A DNA stretch of 64,000 bases from JAYFRL01 sp034925905 (GTDB lineage Bacteria; Bacillota; Clostridia; Lachnospirales; Anaerotignaceae). A model generated the notes under the pieces. That model was not told the origin of the DNA. It did no database searches and worked only from the letters and a program-made list of their open reading frames with translations. Location: positions 23,967-87,966 of the forward strand of contig JAYFRL010000001.1 in NCBI GenBank assembly GCA_034925905.1, read 5' to 3'. This document shows positions 1 through 7,293 of the stretch, piece by piece (within the stretch, counting starts at the first letter, position 1; every line of letters starts with the position of its first letter). The position numbers and the translations under genes are program-made.

Positions 1-65
1 TGCCCTGAAAGCTTAAAACCGCAGATTTCATTTTTATCATTTCTAAAAACATAAACATTTATCAT
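1..65 (-). CDS. prp: Ribosomal-processing cysteine protease Prp (5' part only)
   Basis: Reading leftward from an ATG at 65, 21 codons run off the window edge. They begin MINVYVFRNDKN and include ICGFKLSG, the typical Prp/YsxB N-terminus, where a GF..GH segment carries the catalytic His. Prp removes the N-terminal extension of ribosomal protein L27 in Firmicutes. Its gene usually lies between rplU and rpmA, and here it starts 5 bases after the rplU stop. Only the start is visible, so the catalytic Cys cannot be checked. The family call rests on this short match plus gene order. Confidence 0.75.
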   Translation of the reverse strand, partial: MINVYVFRNDKNEICGFKLSG

Positions 66-70
66 GGCTT

Positions 71-382
71 TTACATGGTTATTTCTTCAATTTGAAGTTT
101 TGTGAACGGCTGCCTGTGTCCTTTTTTCTTATGGAAACCTTTTTTGGACTTAAACTTATAAATAATAACTTTCTTTTCTTTGCCTTCACAAAGAACCGTA
201 GCCTTAACAGCAGCTCCGGAAACATAAGGAGCCCCGATAGTTAAACCTGAATCTCCCGCAAGAGCAAGAACTTTATCAAAAGCATAAGCATCGCCTTCTG
301 CAAGACCCAGCTTTTCAACCGTTATAACGTCGCCCTTGGAAACTTTATACTGCTTTCCACCTGTTTCAATAATTGCGTACAT
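71..382 (-). CDS. rplU: 50S ribosomal protein L21
   Basis: A 103-residue protein beginning MYAIIETGGKQYKV, the hallmark L21 N-terminus. It ends with the basic KKGHRQPFTKLQIEEI segment that contacts 23S rRNA. The start is the ATG at 382 because GAGGAGGTG lies a proper distance upstream. An upstream in-frame codon at 400 would overlap the ribosome binding site. Length is normal for the family. It is the first gene of a leftward rplU-prp(-rpmA) operon and is preceded by an L21-type leader and a consensus promoter, which suggests feedback control by a ribosomal protein. I see nothing unusual in the protein. Confidence 0.97.
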   Translation of the reverse strand: MYAIIETGGKQYKVSKGDVITVEKLGLAEGDAYAFDKVLALAGDSGLTIGAPYVSGAAVKATVLCEGKEKKVIIYKFKSKKGFHKKKGHRQPFTKLQIEEITM

Positions 383-474
383 ATAAACACCTCCTCGCAA
401 TATTACTCGCCGGATATGGCGCCGTGACCCTTAAGCCACATGCTTCTAAAGCCTCTCCGCGCGGCTTGACATGC
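383..474 (-). promoter_or_regulatory. Probable L21 leader RNA
   Basis: About 90 nt of GC-richer RNA separate the promoter from rplU in an otherwise AT-rich region. On the minus strand it contains GGCGCCATATCCGGCGAGTAA just before the Shine-Dalgarno, and a paired GCCGCGCGGAGAGGC segment upstream. The CCGGCGAGTAA block next to the ribosome binding site fits what I recall of Firmicutes L21 leaders (Rfam L21 leader). I could not align it formally. The expected function is autogenous control of rplU. Confidence 0.6.
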
Positions 475-480
475 TTAATA

Positions 481-509
481 AATATATCACAGCTTAATAA
501 AAGTGTCAA
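481..509 (-). promoter_or_regulatory. rplU promoter
   Basis: On the minus strand TTGACA (504-509) and TATATT (481-486) are separated by 17 bp, a near-consensus sigma-A promoter firing leftward into the L21 leader. The stretch from 510 to 766 between this promoter and the aro promoter is very AT-rich and shows no gene that I can support. Confidence 0.75.
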
Positions 510-766
510 TAGTCCGCATTTGGTTTCGCACAAAATTTTATTTGAATCTAAGGCTTTTTGTCTTCAATCGCATAACTTTTTTGTTTGTTTTTAATTTTCC
601 CAAAAATATCAAAAAAATTAGGTGTGCTTTTAATTTTTCAAAGCCCTTACGTTTTGCCTTAAAATACAAATTTATGGTTTTTCTATATAAAAACTCGTGA
701 AATTCACTTCTTATTCTTAAATATTATATACCAATAACACAAAATTTAATTTTTTTTTTTGAAACA

Positions 767-796
767 TTGACACGGGATGGCTATACGTAGTATAAT
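767..796 (+). promoter_or_regulatory. aroF-tyrA promoter
   Basis: A perfect TTGACA (767-772) and a perfect TATAAT (791-796) are separated by 18 bp. Transcription would start near 803 and run through the leader-peptide attenuator into aroF. With both hexamers at consensus, control probably acts after initiation, in line with the attenuator that follows. Confidence 0.85.
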
Positions 797-858
797 TTTA
801 AAAATTTAGTATGCGGTTAAACCGCAATTTGTTAAAATATTTTTTGAGGTATAAAAAT

Positions 859-948
859 ATGAGATTAGCTATGGCAGCAGCTGAATACTTTTACTTTTTC
901 TTCTTTTGGTTTCATCCAAAAGAAGTGATTCGTGCTGCCATAAAATAG
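859..948 (+). CDS. Aromatic-rich leader peptide (29 aa) of the aroF attenuator
   Basis: A short ORF starts at ATG 859 with a GAGG Shine-Dalgarno at 846-849 and stops at TAG 946-948. Codons 10-18 encode YFYFFFFWF without interruption: two Tyr, six Phe and one Trp. This is the signature of a regulatory leader peptide, comparable in logic to E. coli pheL, which is Phe-rich. All three aromatic amino acids are represented, which suits a DAHP synthase gene feeding all three pathways. The peptide itself is unlikely to have a function. Ribosome position would report charged tRNA levels. It is too short for ordinary ORF calling and easily missed. Confidence 0.85.
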   Translation: MRLAMAAAEYFYFFFFWFHPKEVIRAAIK

Positions 949-1016
949 GATTCGTCAATATTTTTCAAGTAGAATCTTAGGGGCTGTGCAGAATCACTTC
1001 TGCGCAGCCCCTTTTT
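871..1016 (+). promoter_or_regulatory. Transcription attenuator of aroF-tyrA
   Basis: Three competing pairings are visible. Segment 1 (871-879, ATGGCAGCA) is exactly complementary to 933-941. Segment 2 (920-930, AGAAGTGATTC) is exactly complementary to 991-1001 (GAATCACTTCT). Segment 3:4 is a terminator hairpin, GGGGCTGTGCAG (980-991) with CTGCGCAGCCCC (1000-1011), followed by a T run. Segments 2:3 and 3:4 share bases, so they exclude each other. A ribosome stalled early in the aromatic run would cover segment 1 and leave segment 2 free as antiterminator. A ribosome that reaches the stop would allow termination. The structure follows classical enterobacterial attenuation rather than the T-box mechanism common in Firmicutes. 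Confidence 0.85.
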
Positions 1017-1049
1017 ATTATCTAAAATTTCTAATAAGGAGGCATTGCC

Positions 1050-2054
1050 ATGATAGCAGTATTAAAAAAAGAAACCACATTAGAACAAAGAGAGAACCTT
1101 TGCCGATGGTTTGAAAGTATGGGTTTGTCCACATATATCTCTGAAGGCAGCTATCATACAATAGTAGGGCTTATAGGCGATACAAGCAAAGTGGATATAG
1201 GCCTCCTGGAAAGCCTGGCTATAGTAGAAAGCGTTAAACGTATAACCGATCCGTTTAAAAAAGCTAATAAAAAATTCCATGAGGAACCCTCTGTTATCGA
1301 CGTTTCAGGTGTAAAAATCGGAGGAGGCACTTTTCAGATAATTGCAGGACCTTGCTCGGTTGAATCTAAAGAGCAAATTCTTGAAATTGCAAAAAGCGTC
1401 AAAACCTCGGGCGCTTCCATATTACGCGGAGGAGCTTTTAAGCCACGCACATCCCCTTATGATTTCCAAGGGCTGCGCGGAGAAGGGATAGCCTTGCTCC
1501 TTGAAGCAAAAAAGCATACGGGGCTTCCCATAATTTCAGAGATTATGGATATAAACGACCTGGATTTATTTAAAGAAGTTGACATTATTCAGGTTGGAGC
1601 CAGAAACATGCAAAACTTCGGGCTGCTTAAAGAGCTTGGAAAAACAGACAAGGTGATCCTTCTTAAGCGTGGGCTTGCAAACACGCTTAAAGAGTTGCTT
1701 ATGAGCGCGGAATATATTATGTCCGGCGGAAACGAAAACGTAATCCTTTGCGAACGCGGTATACGCACATTTGAGACATACACGCGCAACACTCTTGACC
1801 TTTCAGCAGTTCCTGCGCTTCATGAGCTTACGCATCTGCCCGTTATCGTTGACCCAAGTCACTCCACGGGAGCTTCGCGCTTTGTTGAATCAATGTCTTT
1901 AGCCGCAGCTGCGGCTGGAGCAGACGGCCTCATGATAGAGGTACACAACAACCCCGAATGCGCGCTGTGCGACGGAGCACAATCCGTTACCCCAGCTCAG
2001 TTTGACCGCATAGCCCAAAAAGTGCGCCGGGTACGTGAGGCGGTGGCTTTATGA
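1050..2054 (+). CDS. aroF: 3-deoxy-7-phosphoheptulonate (DAHP) synthase
   Basis: This 334-residue enzyme condenses phosphoenolpyruvate and erythrose-4-phosphate in the first step of the shikimate pathway. Residues 1-75 form a ferredoxin-like regulatory domain, as in type I-beta enzymes of Gram-positives and Thermotoga. The catalytic barrel follows, with IAGPCSVES near 98-106, GGAFKPRTSPYDFQG, IQVGARNMQNF, LLKRG and DPSHSTGASRF, which supply the metal and substrate ligands. The start ATG has AAGGAGG at 1036-1042. The gene overlaps tyrA by 4 bases, so the two are translationally coupled. Expression is expected to respond to charged aromatic tRNAs through the upstream attenuator, and enzyme activity probably to Tyr or Phe via the N-terminal domain. 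Confidence 0.95.
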   Translation: MIAVLKKETTLEQRENLCRWFESMGLSTYISEGSYHTIVGLIGDTSKVDIGLLESLAIVESVKRITDPFKKANKKFHEEPSVIDVSGVKIGGGTFQIIAGPCSVESKEQILEIAKSVKTSGASILRGGAFKPRTSPYDFQGLRGEGIALLLEAKKHTGLPIISEIMDINDLDLFKEVDIIQVGARNMQNFGLLKELGKTDKVILLKRGLANTLKELLMSAEYIMSGGNENVILCERGIRTFETYTRNTLDLSAVPALHELTHLPVIVDPSHSTGASRFVESMSLAAAAAGADGLMIEVHNNPECALCDGAQSVTPAQFDRIAQKVRRVREAVAL

Positions 2055-2911
2055 CAGTTGGAATTATAGGTCTTGGGCTTATAGGCGGTTCCTTGGCCAA
2101 AGCATATAAAAGAAACCCGCATATTACCGTATATGGCTTAGACACAAACAAATCTGTCCAGGATTTTGCCCTCCTCTCTGAAGCCATAGACAACAGCCTT
2201 TCATCTGAAAATATAAAAAGCTGCGATTTAATACTTCTTGCCGTTCCTGTTGGCGCGGCATTAAAATGGCTTAATGAAAACGCAGAGCTTATAAGCCCGC
2301 ACACAATAGTTATGGATTGCTGTGGGACAAAACGGAAAATTTGTGAAGCCGGCTTTGCCCTTGCCAAAAAGCATGGCTTTGAATTTGCCGGAGGTCATCC
2401 GATGGCCGGAATCCATGAATGGGGGGTTAAAAACAGCAGTGCAAAGCTTTTTGACGGAGCATGCATGGTTATCGTACCCCGTACATTTGACGACATGGAT
2501 CTTTTAGAACATATCAAAAACCTTGTTTTGCCTGCCGGCTTTGAAAACATATCCATAACCACAGCTGAAAAGCATGACAAAATCATAGCCTTCACCTCGC
2601 AGCTTGCGCATGTTGTGTCAAACGCATATGTTAAAAGTCCTGTGGTTTTAAATCATAAAGGTTTTTCCGCAGGTTCATACCAGGATCTCACAAGGGTCGC
2701 ATGGCTTAATCCAGATATGTGGGCAGACCTTTTCTTGGAAAACAAGGATAACCTGCTCTTCGAGCTTGATATGATCATAAATTCGCTTAACGAATATAAA
2801 AAAGCAATTGAAAAAGACGACCGCCCTTTCCTTGTCTCTTTGCTGAATGACGGAAGGAAACGTAAAAAGGAGATTGACGGGCAAAACAAGCCCATACCCA
2901 AATGTAATTGA
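2051..2911 (+). CDS. tyrA: Prephenate dehydrogenase
   Basis: A 286-residue NAD(P)-dependent enzyme that oxidatively decarboxylates prephenate to 4-hydroxyphenylpyruvate for tyrosine. The N-terminal Rossmann fold has GLGLIGGS at residues 6-13, then AVPVG, a D-CG-K block, GGHPMAGIHEWG around the substrate site, and TSQLAHVVSNAY with the helical dimerisation half. It is monofunctional. There is no C-terminal ACT domain, so feedback control may rest on DAHP synthase and transcription. The ATGA overlap with aroF marks a two-gene operon. I see no clear terminator behind it. Confidence 0.95.
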   Translation: MTVGIIGLGLIGGSLAKAYKRNPHITVYGLDTNKSVQDFALLSEAIDNSLSSENIKSCDLILLAVPVGAALKWLNENAELISPHTIVMDCCGTKRKICEAGFALAKKHGFEFAGGHPMAGIHEWGVKNSSAKLFDGACMVIVPRTFDDMDLLEHIKNLVLPAGFENISITTAEKHDKIIAFTSQLAHVVSNAYVKSPVVLNHKGFSAGSYQDLTRVAWLNPDMWADLFLENKDNLLFELDMIINSLNEYKKAIEKDDRPFLVSLLNDGRKRKKEIDGQNKPIPKCN

Positions 2912-3330
2912 AAATTAATAACTTTTTTTATTCATAATCTTAAAAATATAATCCTTTAGTTTTTAAAACATCCTAAACGGTAACAAAAAGTCAGATTGAA
3001 AATTGTCAAAAGCAGATCCCAAAACCCGCAAAATGTTTTTAATTTTATTTTATAGGGTAAAATTAAAAGCAAAAGCTTAACAAATTTTTTTGAGGCTAAA
3101 CCAAGGATAATATGCCGAGGATATATTTTAAAACAGCTTACCGGCAGCATTATATCCTGCTTAAACTACAAAATACGGTTAAAATTCTTCCTCTGCATTT
3201 TACCTCTTTTAAACCGTAATGTTATGCATAAATTGTCATGCCTCGCTATTTTTGTAACAAAGTCACGGTAATTCACCTTTTTTGTGGGTATTATTAAATA
3301 AAAAAATACTATAAAAAAGAGGGATCTGCT
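2912..3330. other. Intergenic stretch without a recognised gene
   Basis: About 420 AT-rich bases lie between tyrA and the next gene. A few weak inverted repeats occur, for example around 3115-3165, but there is no U-tailed terminator and no ORF with a ribosome binding site. GAGGGATCT just before 3331 is the Shine-Dalgarno of the following gene. The promoter for that gene is presumably here but is not close enough to consensus to place. Confidence 0.5.
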
Positions 3331-5799
3331 ATGGAAAAAAAAGTTTTGATAATCGGCGGTGTGGCCGGAGGAGCAAGCTGCGCGGCAAGGCTTAGAAGAC
3401 TGGATGAAAAAGCTAATATTGTACTCCTCGAACGCGGTGAATATATTTCCTATGCAAACTGCGGGCTTCCTTATCATGTTGGAAACGTAATTAAATCCAG
3501 AGACGCTCTCCTGCTTCAAACGCCTGAAGCTATGAGAAAAAAATACGGCGTGGACGTCAGAGTTAAAAACGAAGCTTTATCTATAGACCGCGATAAAAAA
3601 ACAGTTACCATTAAACAGCTTGACACGGGTGAAACTTATGAGGAAGCCTATGATACCTTAGTTATATCCACAGGTTCTTCTCCTCTCCGCCCGCCTATCT
3701 CTGGAATAGACTCCCCAAGGATACAAACCCTTTGGACGGTTCCCGATACAGACCGCATCCGCAATCTCGTTTTGCAAAGCGGAGTGAAAACGGCAGCCGT
3801 TATAGGCGGCGGCTTTATAGGTCTTGAAATGGCGGAAAACCTCCGTCATGCAGGTCTTGATGTTTCAATTGTGGAAATGCTAAATCAGGTTATGGCTCCA
3901 CTTGACTATGAAATGGCCCAGCTTTTACATGAAAATATTCTGCAAAACGGCGTTAAGCTTTATCTGGGAGACGGAGTTTCTTCCTTTAAAGATACCGGCG
4001 AAAAAGTTGATATATTACTTAAAAGCGGAAAAACAGTATCTGCCGAGCTTGTAATCCTTTCGATAGGCGTGCGTCCAAACAATGAGCTCGCAAAAGCCGC
4101 AGGCCTTCAATTAAACCAACGCGGAGGCGTTGTCACAAACGATTATCTCGTAACCTCAGATCCGAACATATATGCAGTCGGCGATGTAACCGAGGTTGAA
4201 GATTTTATATTCAAAGACAGGACAATGGTCCCGCTTGCTGGTCCGGCAAACAAGCAAGGCCGTATGGCGGCAGACAACATAGCCGGAGGAAAAGAAAAAT
4301 ATGAAGGAACCCAAGGCACCTCGGTTGCAAAGGTTTTCGACCTCACGGCAGCCTCTACTGGAGCAAATGAAAAAAGCCTCATTAAACGCGGGCTTGTTAA
4401 AGGCAAGGACTACGAAAGCGTAATAATAACCCAAAATTCACATGCAGGATATTATCCCGGCGCAATTCCGATGTCCTTAAAAATGCTTTTCTCTTTGGAT
4501 GGCAAAAAAATATACGGAGCGCAAATTGTAGGTGGAGACGGTGTTGACAAGCGCATAGACACATTGGCGGTAGCAATACGTTTGGGCGGAAGCATTCTTG
4601 ATCTAAAAAACCTTGAATTTGCATACGCTCCCCCGTATTCATCCGCAAAAGACCCTGTAAACATGGCAGGCTTCACGGCAGAAAACGTCATAACAGGCAA
4701 GCTTAAGTTTGCTGAATGGGACGTTATAGAAAAAACCCCGGACGCCGTGCTTTTAGATGTGCGCGAGGACGCTGAGCTTATGGCGTTTGACCTTCCAAAT
4801 TCCATTCATATACGTCTTGGAGACCTCCGAAGCCGAATTTTTGAGCTTGATAAGACAAAGGAAGTTATAACTTTCTGCACAATCGGAGTTCGTTCATATA
4901 ATGCAGCCCGCATACTTATGCAAAACGGCTTTGAAAAAGTACTCCTTTATCCAGGCGGCACACGTTTTTACCAGTCAACTCATTATAACGAAGACGATGT
5001 TTCAGTAAAAAACGACACCCCTATTTCAGACAGCGGACATGTTGAAGCAACCGAAGGTAAAAAAACTCCTGCGGCTTCTATAAGGCTTGATTGCAGCGGA
5101 ATGCAATGCCCCGGACCTATAATGAAGGTTTTTGAAACCATAAAGGATTTAAAACAAGACGACGTTATAGAGGTTTTGGCTTCAGACCCCGGCTTTTTAA
5201 GGGATATCGGAGCATGGTGCAGAAGAACGGGAAACTCCCTTTTAGAGAGCGGACACCACGGAAATGATTATGTGGCGCTCGTTAAAAAGGGCGGCGTTAA
5301 AGAAAGCGCCCCGGCAGTGCAAAGCCGCGCCGACGGCAAAACAATAATTGTTTTCTCTGGAGATTTAGACCGCGTGCTCGCAAGCTTTATAATAGCAAAC
5401 GGCGCAGCAGCCATGGGAAGGCCCGTAACAATGTTTTTCACCTTCTGGGGGCTTACAGTGCTTAGAAAACCGGAAAAGCAAAACATTAAAAAAACATTTA
5501 TAGAATCAATGTTTGGCGCTATGCTCCCAAGAGGAACCGGGAAGCTTAAGCTTTCAAAAATGAACATGGCTGGAATGGGCACATCCATGATGAAAAAAAT
5601 CATGAACGATAAAAATGTTGATTCTCTTGATGCTCTCATACAAAAAGCCATGAAAGCCGGCGTAAAAATTGTTGCATGCACAATGAGCATGGACGTTATG
5701 GGAATTAAACAGGAAGAGCTTATCAACGGCGTTGAGCTTGGCGGAGTTGGGGCCTACCTTGGAGACGCTGAAGAATCTAACGTGAACCTGTTTATTTAA
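3331..5799 (+). CDS. CoA-disulfide reductase-like flavoprotein fused to rhodanese, TusA and DsrE domains
   Basis: An 822-residue cytoplasmic fusion. Residues 1-450 form a pyridine nucleotide-disulfide oxidoreductase with an FAD motif at 8-18, the single redox Cys44 in SYANCGLPYH, an NAD motif GGGFIGLEMAE near 159-169 and YAVGDVTEV near 281. Residues 460-552 are a rhodanese domain with Cys516. Residues 583-655 are TusA-like with CPGP at Cys593. Residues 668-822 are DsrE-like with Cys783 in VACTMSMD. Every module keeps its sulfur-relay cysteine. Related CoADR-rhodanese proteins reduce CoA disulfide, polysulfide or persulfide. The four-part chain suggests persulfide transfer inside one polypeptide. 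It sits between tyrA and pheA without an obvious link to aromatic synthesis. The substrate is unknown. Confidence 0.9.
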   Translation: MEKKVLIIGGVAGGASCAARLRRLDEKANIVLLERGEYISYANCGLPYHVGNVIKSRDALLLQTPEAMRKKYGVDVRVKNEALSIDRDKKTVTIKQLDTGETYEEAYDTLVISTGSSPLRPPISGIDSPRIQTLWTVPDTDRIRNLVLQSGVKTAAVIGGGFIGLEMAENLRHAGLDVSIVEMLNQVMAPLDYEMAQLLHENILQNGVKLYLGDGVSSFKDTGEKVDILLKSGKTVSAELVILSIGVRPNNELAKAAGLQLNQRGGVVTNDYLVTSDPNIYAVGDVTEVEDFIFKDRTMVPLAGPANKQGRMAADNIAGGKEKYEGTQGTSVAKVFDLTAASTGANEKSLIKRGLVKGKDYESVIITQNSHAGYYPGAIPMSLKMLFSLDGKKIYGAQIVGGDGVDKRIDTLAVAIRLGGSILDLKNLEFAYAPPYSSAKDPVNMAGFTAENVITGKLKFAEWDVIEKTPDAVLLDVREDAELMAFDLPNSIHIRLGDLRSRIFELDKTKEVITFCTIGVRSYNAARILMQNGFEKVLLYPGGTRFYQSTHYNEDDVSVKNDTPISDSGHVEATEGKKTPAASIRLDCSGMQCPGPIMKVFETIKDLKQDDVIEVLASDPGFLRDIGAWCRRTGNSLLESGHHGNDYVALVKKGGVKESAPAVQSRADGKTIIVFSGDLDRVLASFIIANGAAAMGRPVTMFFTFWGLTVLRKPEKQNIKKTFIESMFGAMLPRGTGKLKLSKMNMAGMGTSMMKKIMNDKNVDSLDALIQKAMKAGVKIVACTMSMDVMGIKQEELINGVELGGVGAYLGDAEESNVNLFI

Positions 5800-5913
5800 A
5801 ATATATGGCATACCCGGAAACGGGGCAAAACCTTTTTGACATTAAGATTGCGTAACAAGCTTTTTGCTATCTTTTTTCGGAATCCTATAATTCCGCTTAA
5901 AAAATTATACCAA

Positions 5914-5952
5914 CCGTGTATGGGAAACGGTGTGCCCGTTTCCCATACACGG
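5914..5952 (+). repeat. 17-bp perfect hairpin in the pheA upstream region
   Basis: CCGTGTATGGGAAACGG (5914-5930) is followed by the loop TGTGC and the exact reverse complement at 5936-5952. There is no T run after it, so it is not a standard terminator. It lies about 50 bases before the pheA start codon and would sit in the 5' UTR of any transcript from the possible promoter TTGCTA-N16-TATAAT (5864-5891). It could be an mRNA stabiliser, a protein-binding site, or the residue of a mobile palindrome. Confidence 0.6.
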
Positions 5953-6000
5953 CTTTCATACAATAAAAGCTCATGCTTAAATATTAAGGAGGAATTTATT

Positions 6001-7143
6001 TTGGACCTGAAAGATATGCGTAATGCAATCGATGAAATCGACGGAAAAATAATCAGGCTTATATCGCAGCGTATGGATATTGCAAAAGACATTGCACGGT
6101 ATAAAGCAGAAAACAACCTGCCCATCCCTGACCCTGAAAGAGAAAGGCAAAAGCTTGCAGAGCTTGCAAAAGAGGCGGGAGAAGAGCTTTCCCTTGCCAC
6201 AGACGCTATTTTTTCACTTATTTTTGATTTAAGCCGTTCGCTCCAGAATAATATAACCTCCGGTGAATCACAAATAAAGGAAAAGGTACGCTTTGCACTG
6301 GAAAACACGGATAAGCAATTCCCATCGCGGCCCTTGGTCGCCTGCCAGGGAGTTGAAGGAGCATATTCGCAGCTTGCCTGCGAACGGCTTATCCCTTCAT
6401 GCAGCATTATGTATTTTAATTCCTTCGACGGAGTTTTTTCAGCCGTTGAAAACGGGCTTTGCCGTTATGGTGTTTTGCCGCTTGAAAACAGCACCGCAGG
6501 CTCTGTCAACCGTATATATGACCTTATGATGGAGCATGATTTTTTCATAGTGCGCAGCAGCCGTATAAAAATCGACCATTGCCTTTTGGCAAACAACGGT
6601 ACAAAGCTTAGCGACATACGCGAAATTTTTTCTCATGAGCAGGCCATAGCCCAATGCCAGGGCTTCCTTAAAACGCTTAAAAACGTCAAGGTTGCTCCCT
6701 GCGAAAATACGGCTATGGCTTCAAAAAAGGTTTTTGAATCGGGAAGAAACGACGTTGCGGCTCTTTCTTCAAGAAACTGCGCTGAAATTTACTCCCTCAA
6801 CTGCCTTCTTGAATCCGTTCAGGACAATGGCAACAACTACACACGCTTCATATGCATCTCAAAAGAGCTTGAGATATACCCCGGAGCAAACAGAACAAGC
6901 CTTATGATAGTTGTTCCAAACCGCCGCGGCTCGCTTTACCGCGTTCTTTCACGCTTTAATGCACTTGGAATAAACCTTATAAAGCTTGAAAGCCGTCCGC
7001 TGCCAAACAGTGATTTTGAATTTATGTTTTATTTTGATTTGGACGCGTCGGTATATTCCGAAGGCTTCTTAAGAATATTCGACGACCTGGGAAGCGTTGT
7101 TGTGAGAATGAAATATCTCGGCAGCTACACGGAAATTGTTTAA
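6001..7143 (+). CDS. pheA: Bifunctional chorismate mutase / prephenate dehydratase (P-protein)
   Basis: I place the start at TTG 6001, with AAGGAGG at 5986-5992, giving 380 residues. The longer in-frame reading from 5836 would add an unrelated, poorly initiated extension. Residues 1-85 are an AroQ chorismate mutase helix bundle beginning MDLKDMRNAIDEIDGKI. Residues 108-285 are prephenate dehydratase with the conserved NYTRF motif. Residues 300-380 are a C-terminal ACT domain with LIKLESRP, the phenylalanine feedback site. The enzyme converts chorismate through prephenate to phenylpyruvate. Together with aroF and tyrA it covers the committed and branch steps to Tyr and Phe. A terminator follows. 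Confidence 0.95.
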   Translation: MDLKDMRNAIDEIDGKIIRLISQRMDIAKDIARYKAENNLPIPDPERERQKLAELAKEAGEELSLATDAIFSLIFDLSRSLQNNITSGESQIKEKVRFALENTDKQFPSRPLVACQGVEGAYSQLACERLIPSCSIMYFNSFDGVFSAVENGLCRYGVLPLENSTAGSVNRIYDLMMEHDFFIVRSSRIKIDHCLLANNGTKLSDIREIFSHEQAIAQCQGFLKTLKNVKVAPCENTAMASKKVFESGRNDVAALSSRNCAEIYSLNCLLESVQDNGNNYTRFICISKELEIYPGANRTSLMIVVPNRRGSLYRVLSRFNALGINLIKLESRPLPNSDFEFMFYFDLDASVYSEGFLRIFDDLGSVVVRMKYLGSYTEIV

Positions 7144-7183
7144 ATAACAAACAACCTGGATCCTTTAATCCGGGATAACATAT

Positions 7184-7226
7184 AAAGCGGAGGATATGCC
7201 TTTGGCATTCTTCCGCTTTTGTTTTA
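7184..7226 (+). terminator. pheA terminator
   Basis: AAAGCGGAGGATATGCC (7184-7200) pairs imperfectly with GGCATTCTTCCGCTTT (7204-7219) around a TTT loop. It is followed by TGTTTT. Placed 40 bases after the pheA stop. Confidence 0.8.
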
Positions 7227-7252
7227 TAACGCGCTTAAATTTTGAAAAACAA

Positions 7253-7284
7253 AAGGAGGCTCCCTTTTTTGGGTTGACCTCCTT
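7253..7284. terminator. Terminator of trpB2, possibly bidirectional
   Basis: AAGGAGG (7253-7259) pairs with CCTCCTT (7278-7284), with an inner CCC/GGG pair. A-rich and T-rich flanks exist on both sides, so it can stop leftward trpB2 transcripts and also back up the pheA terminator. Confidence 0.75.
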
Positions 7285-7293
7285 AAATTTTTG

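Noticed and set aside
373..700. Two overlapping short rightward ORFs upstream of aroF
   Set aside because: They overlap the rplU leader and promoter, lack ribosome binding sites and have Phe/Lys-rich composition typical of AT-rich noncoding DNA.
5836..6000. N-terminal extension of PheA by 55 residues
   Set aside because: No ribosome binding site at the upstream start, the extension reads through the 17-bp hairpin, and TTG 6001 has an ideal AAGGAGG and gives the normal chorismate mutase N-terminus.
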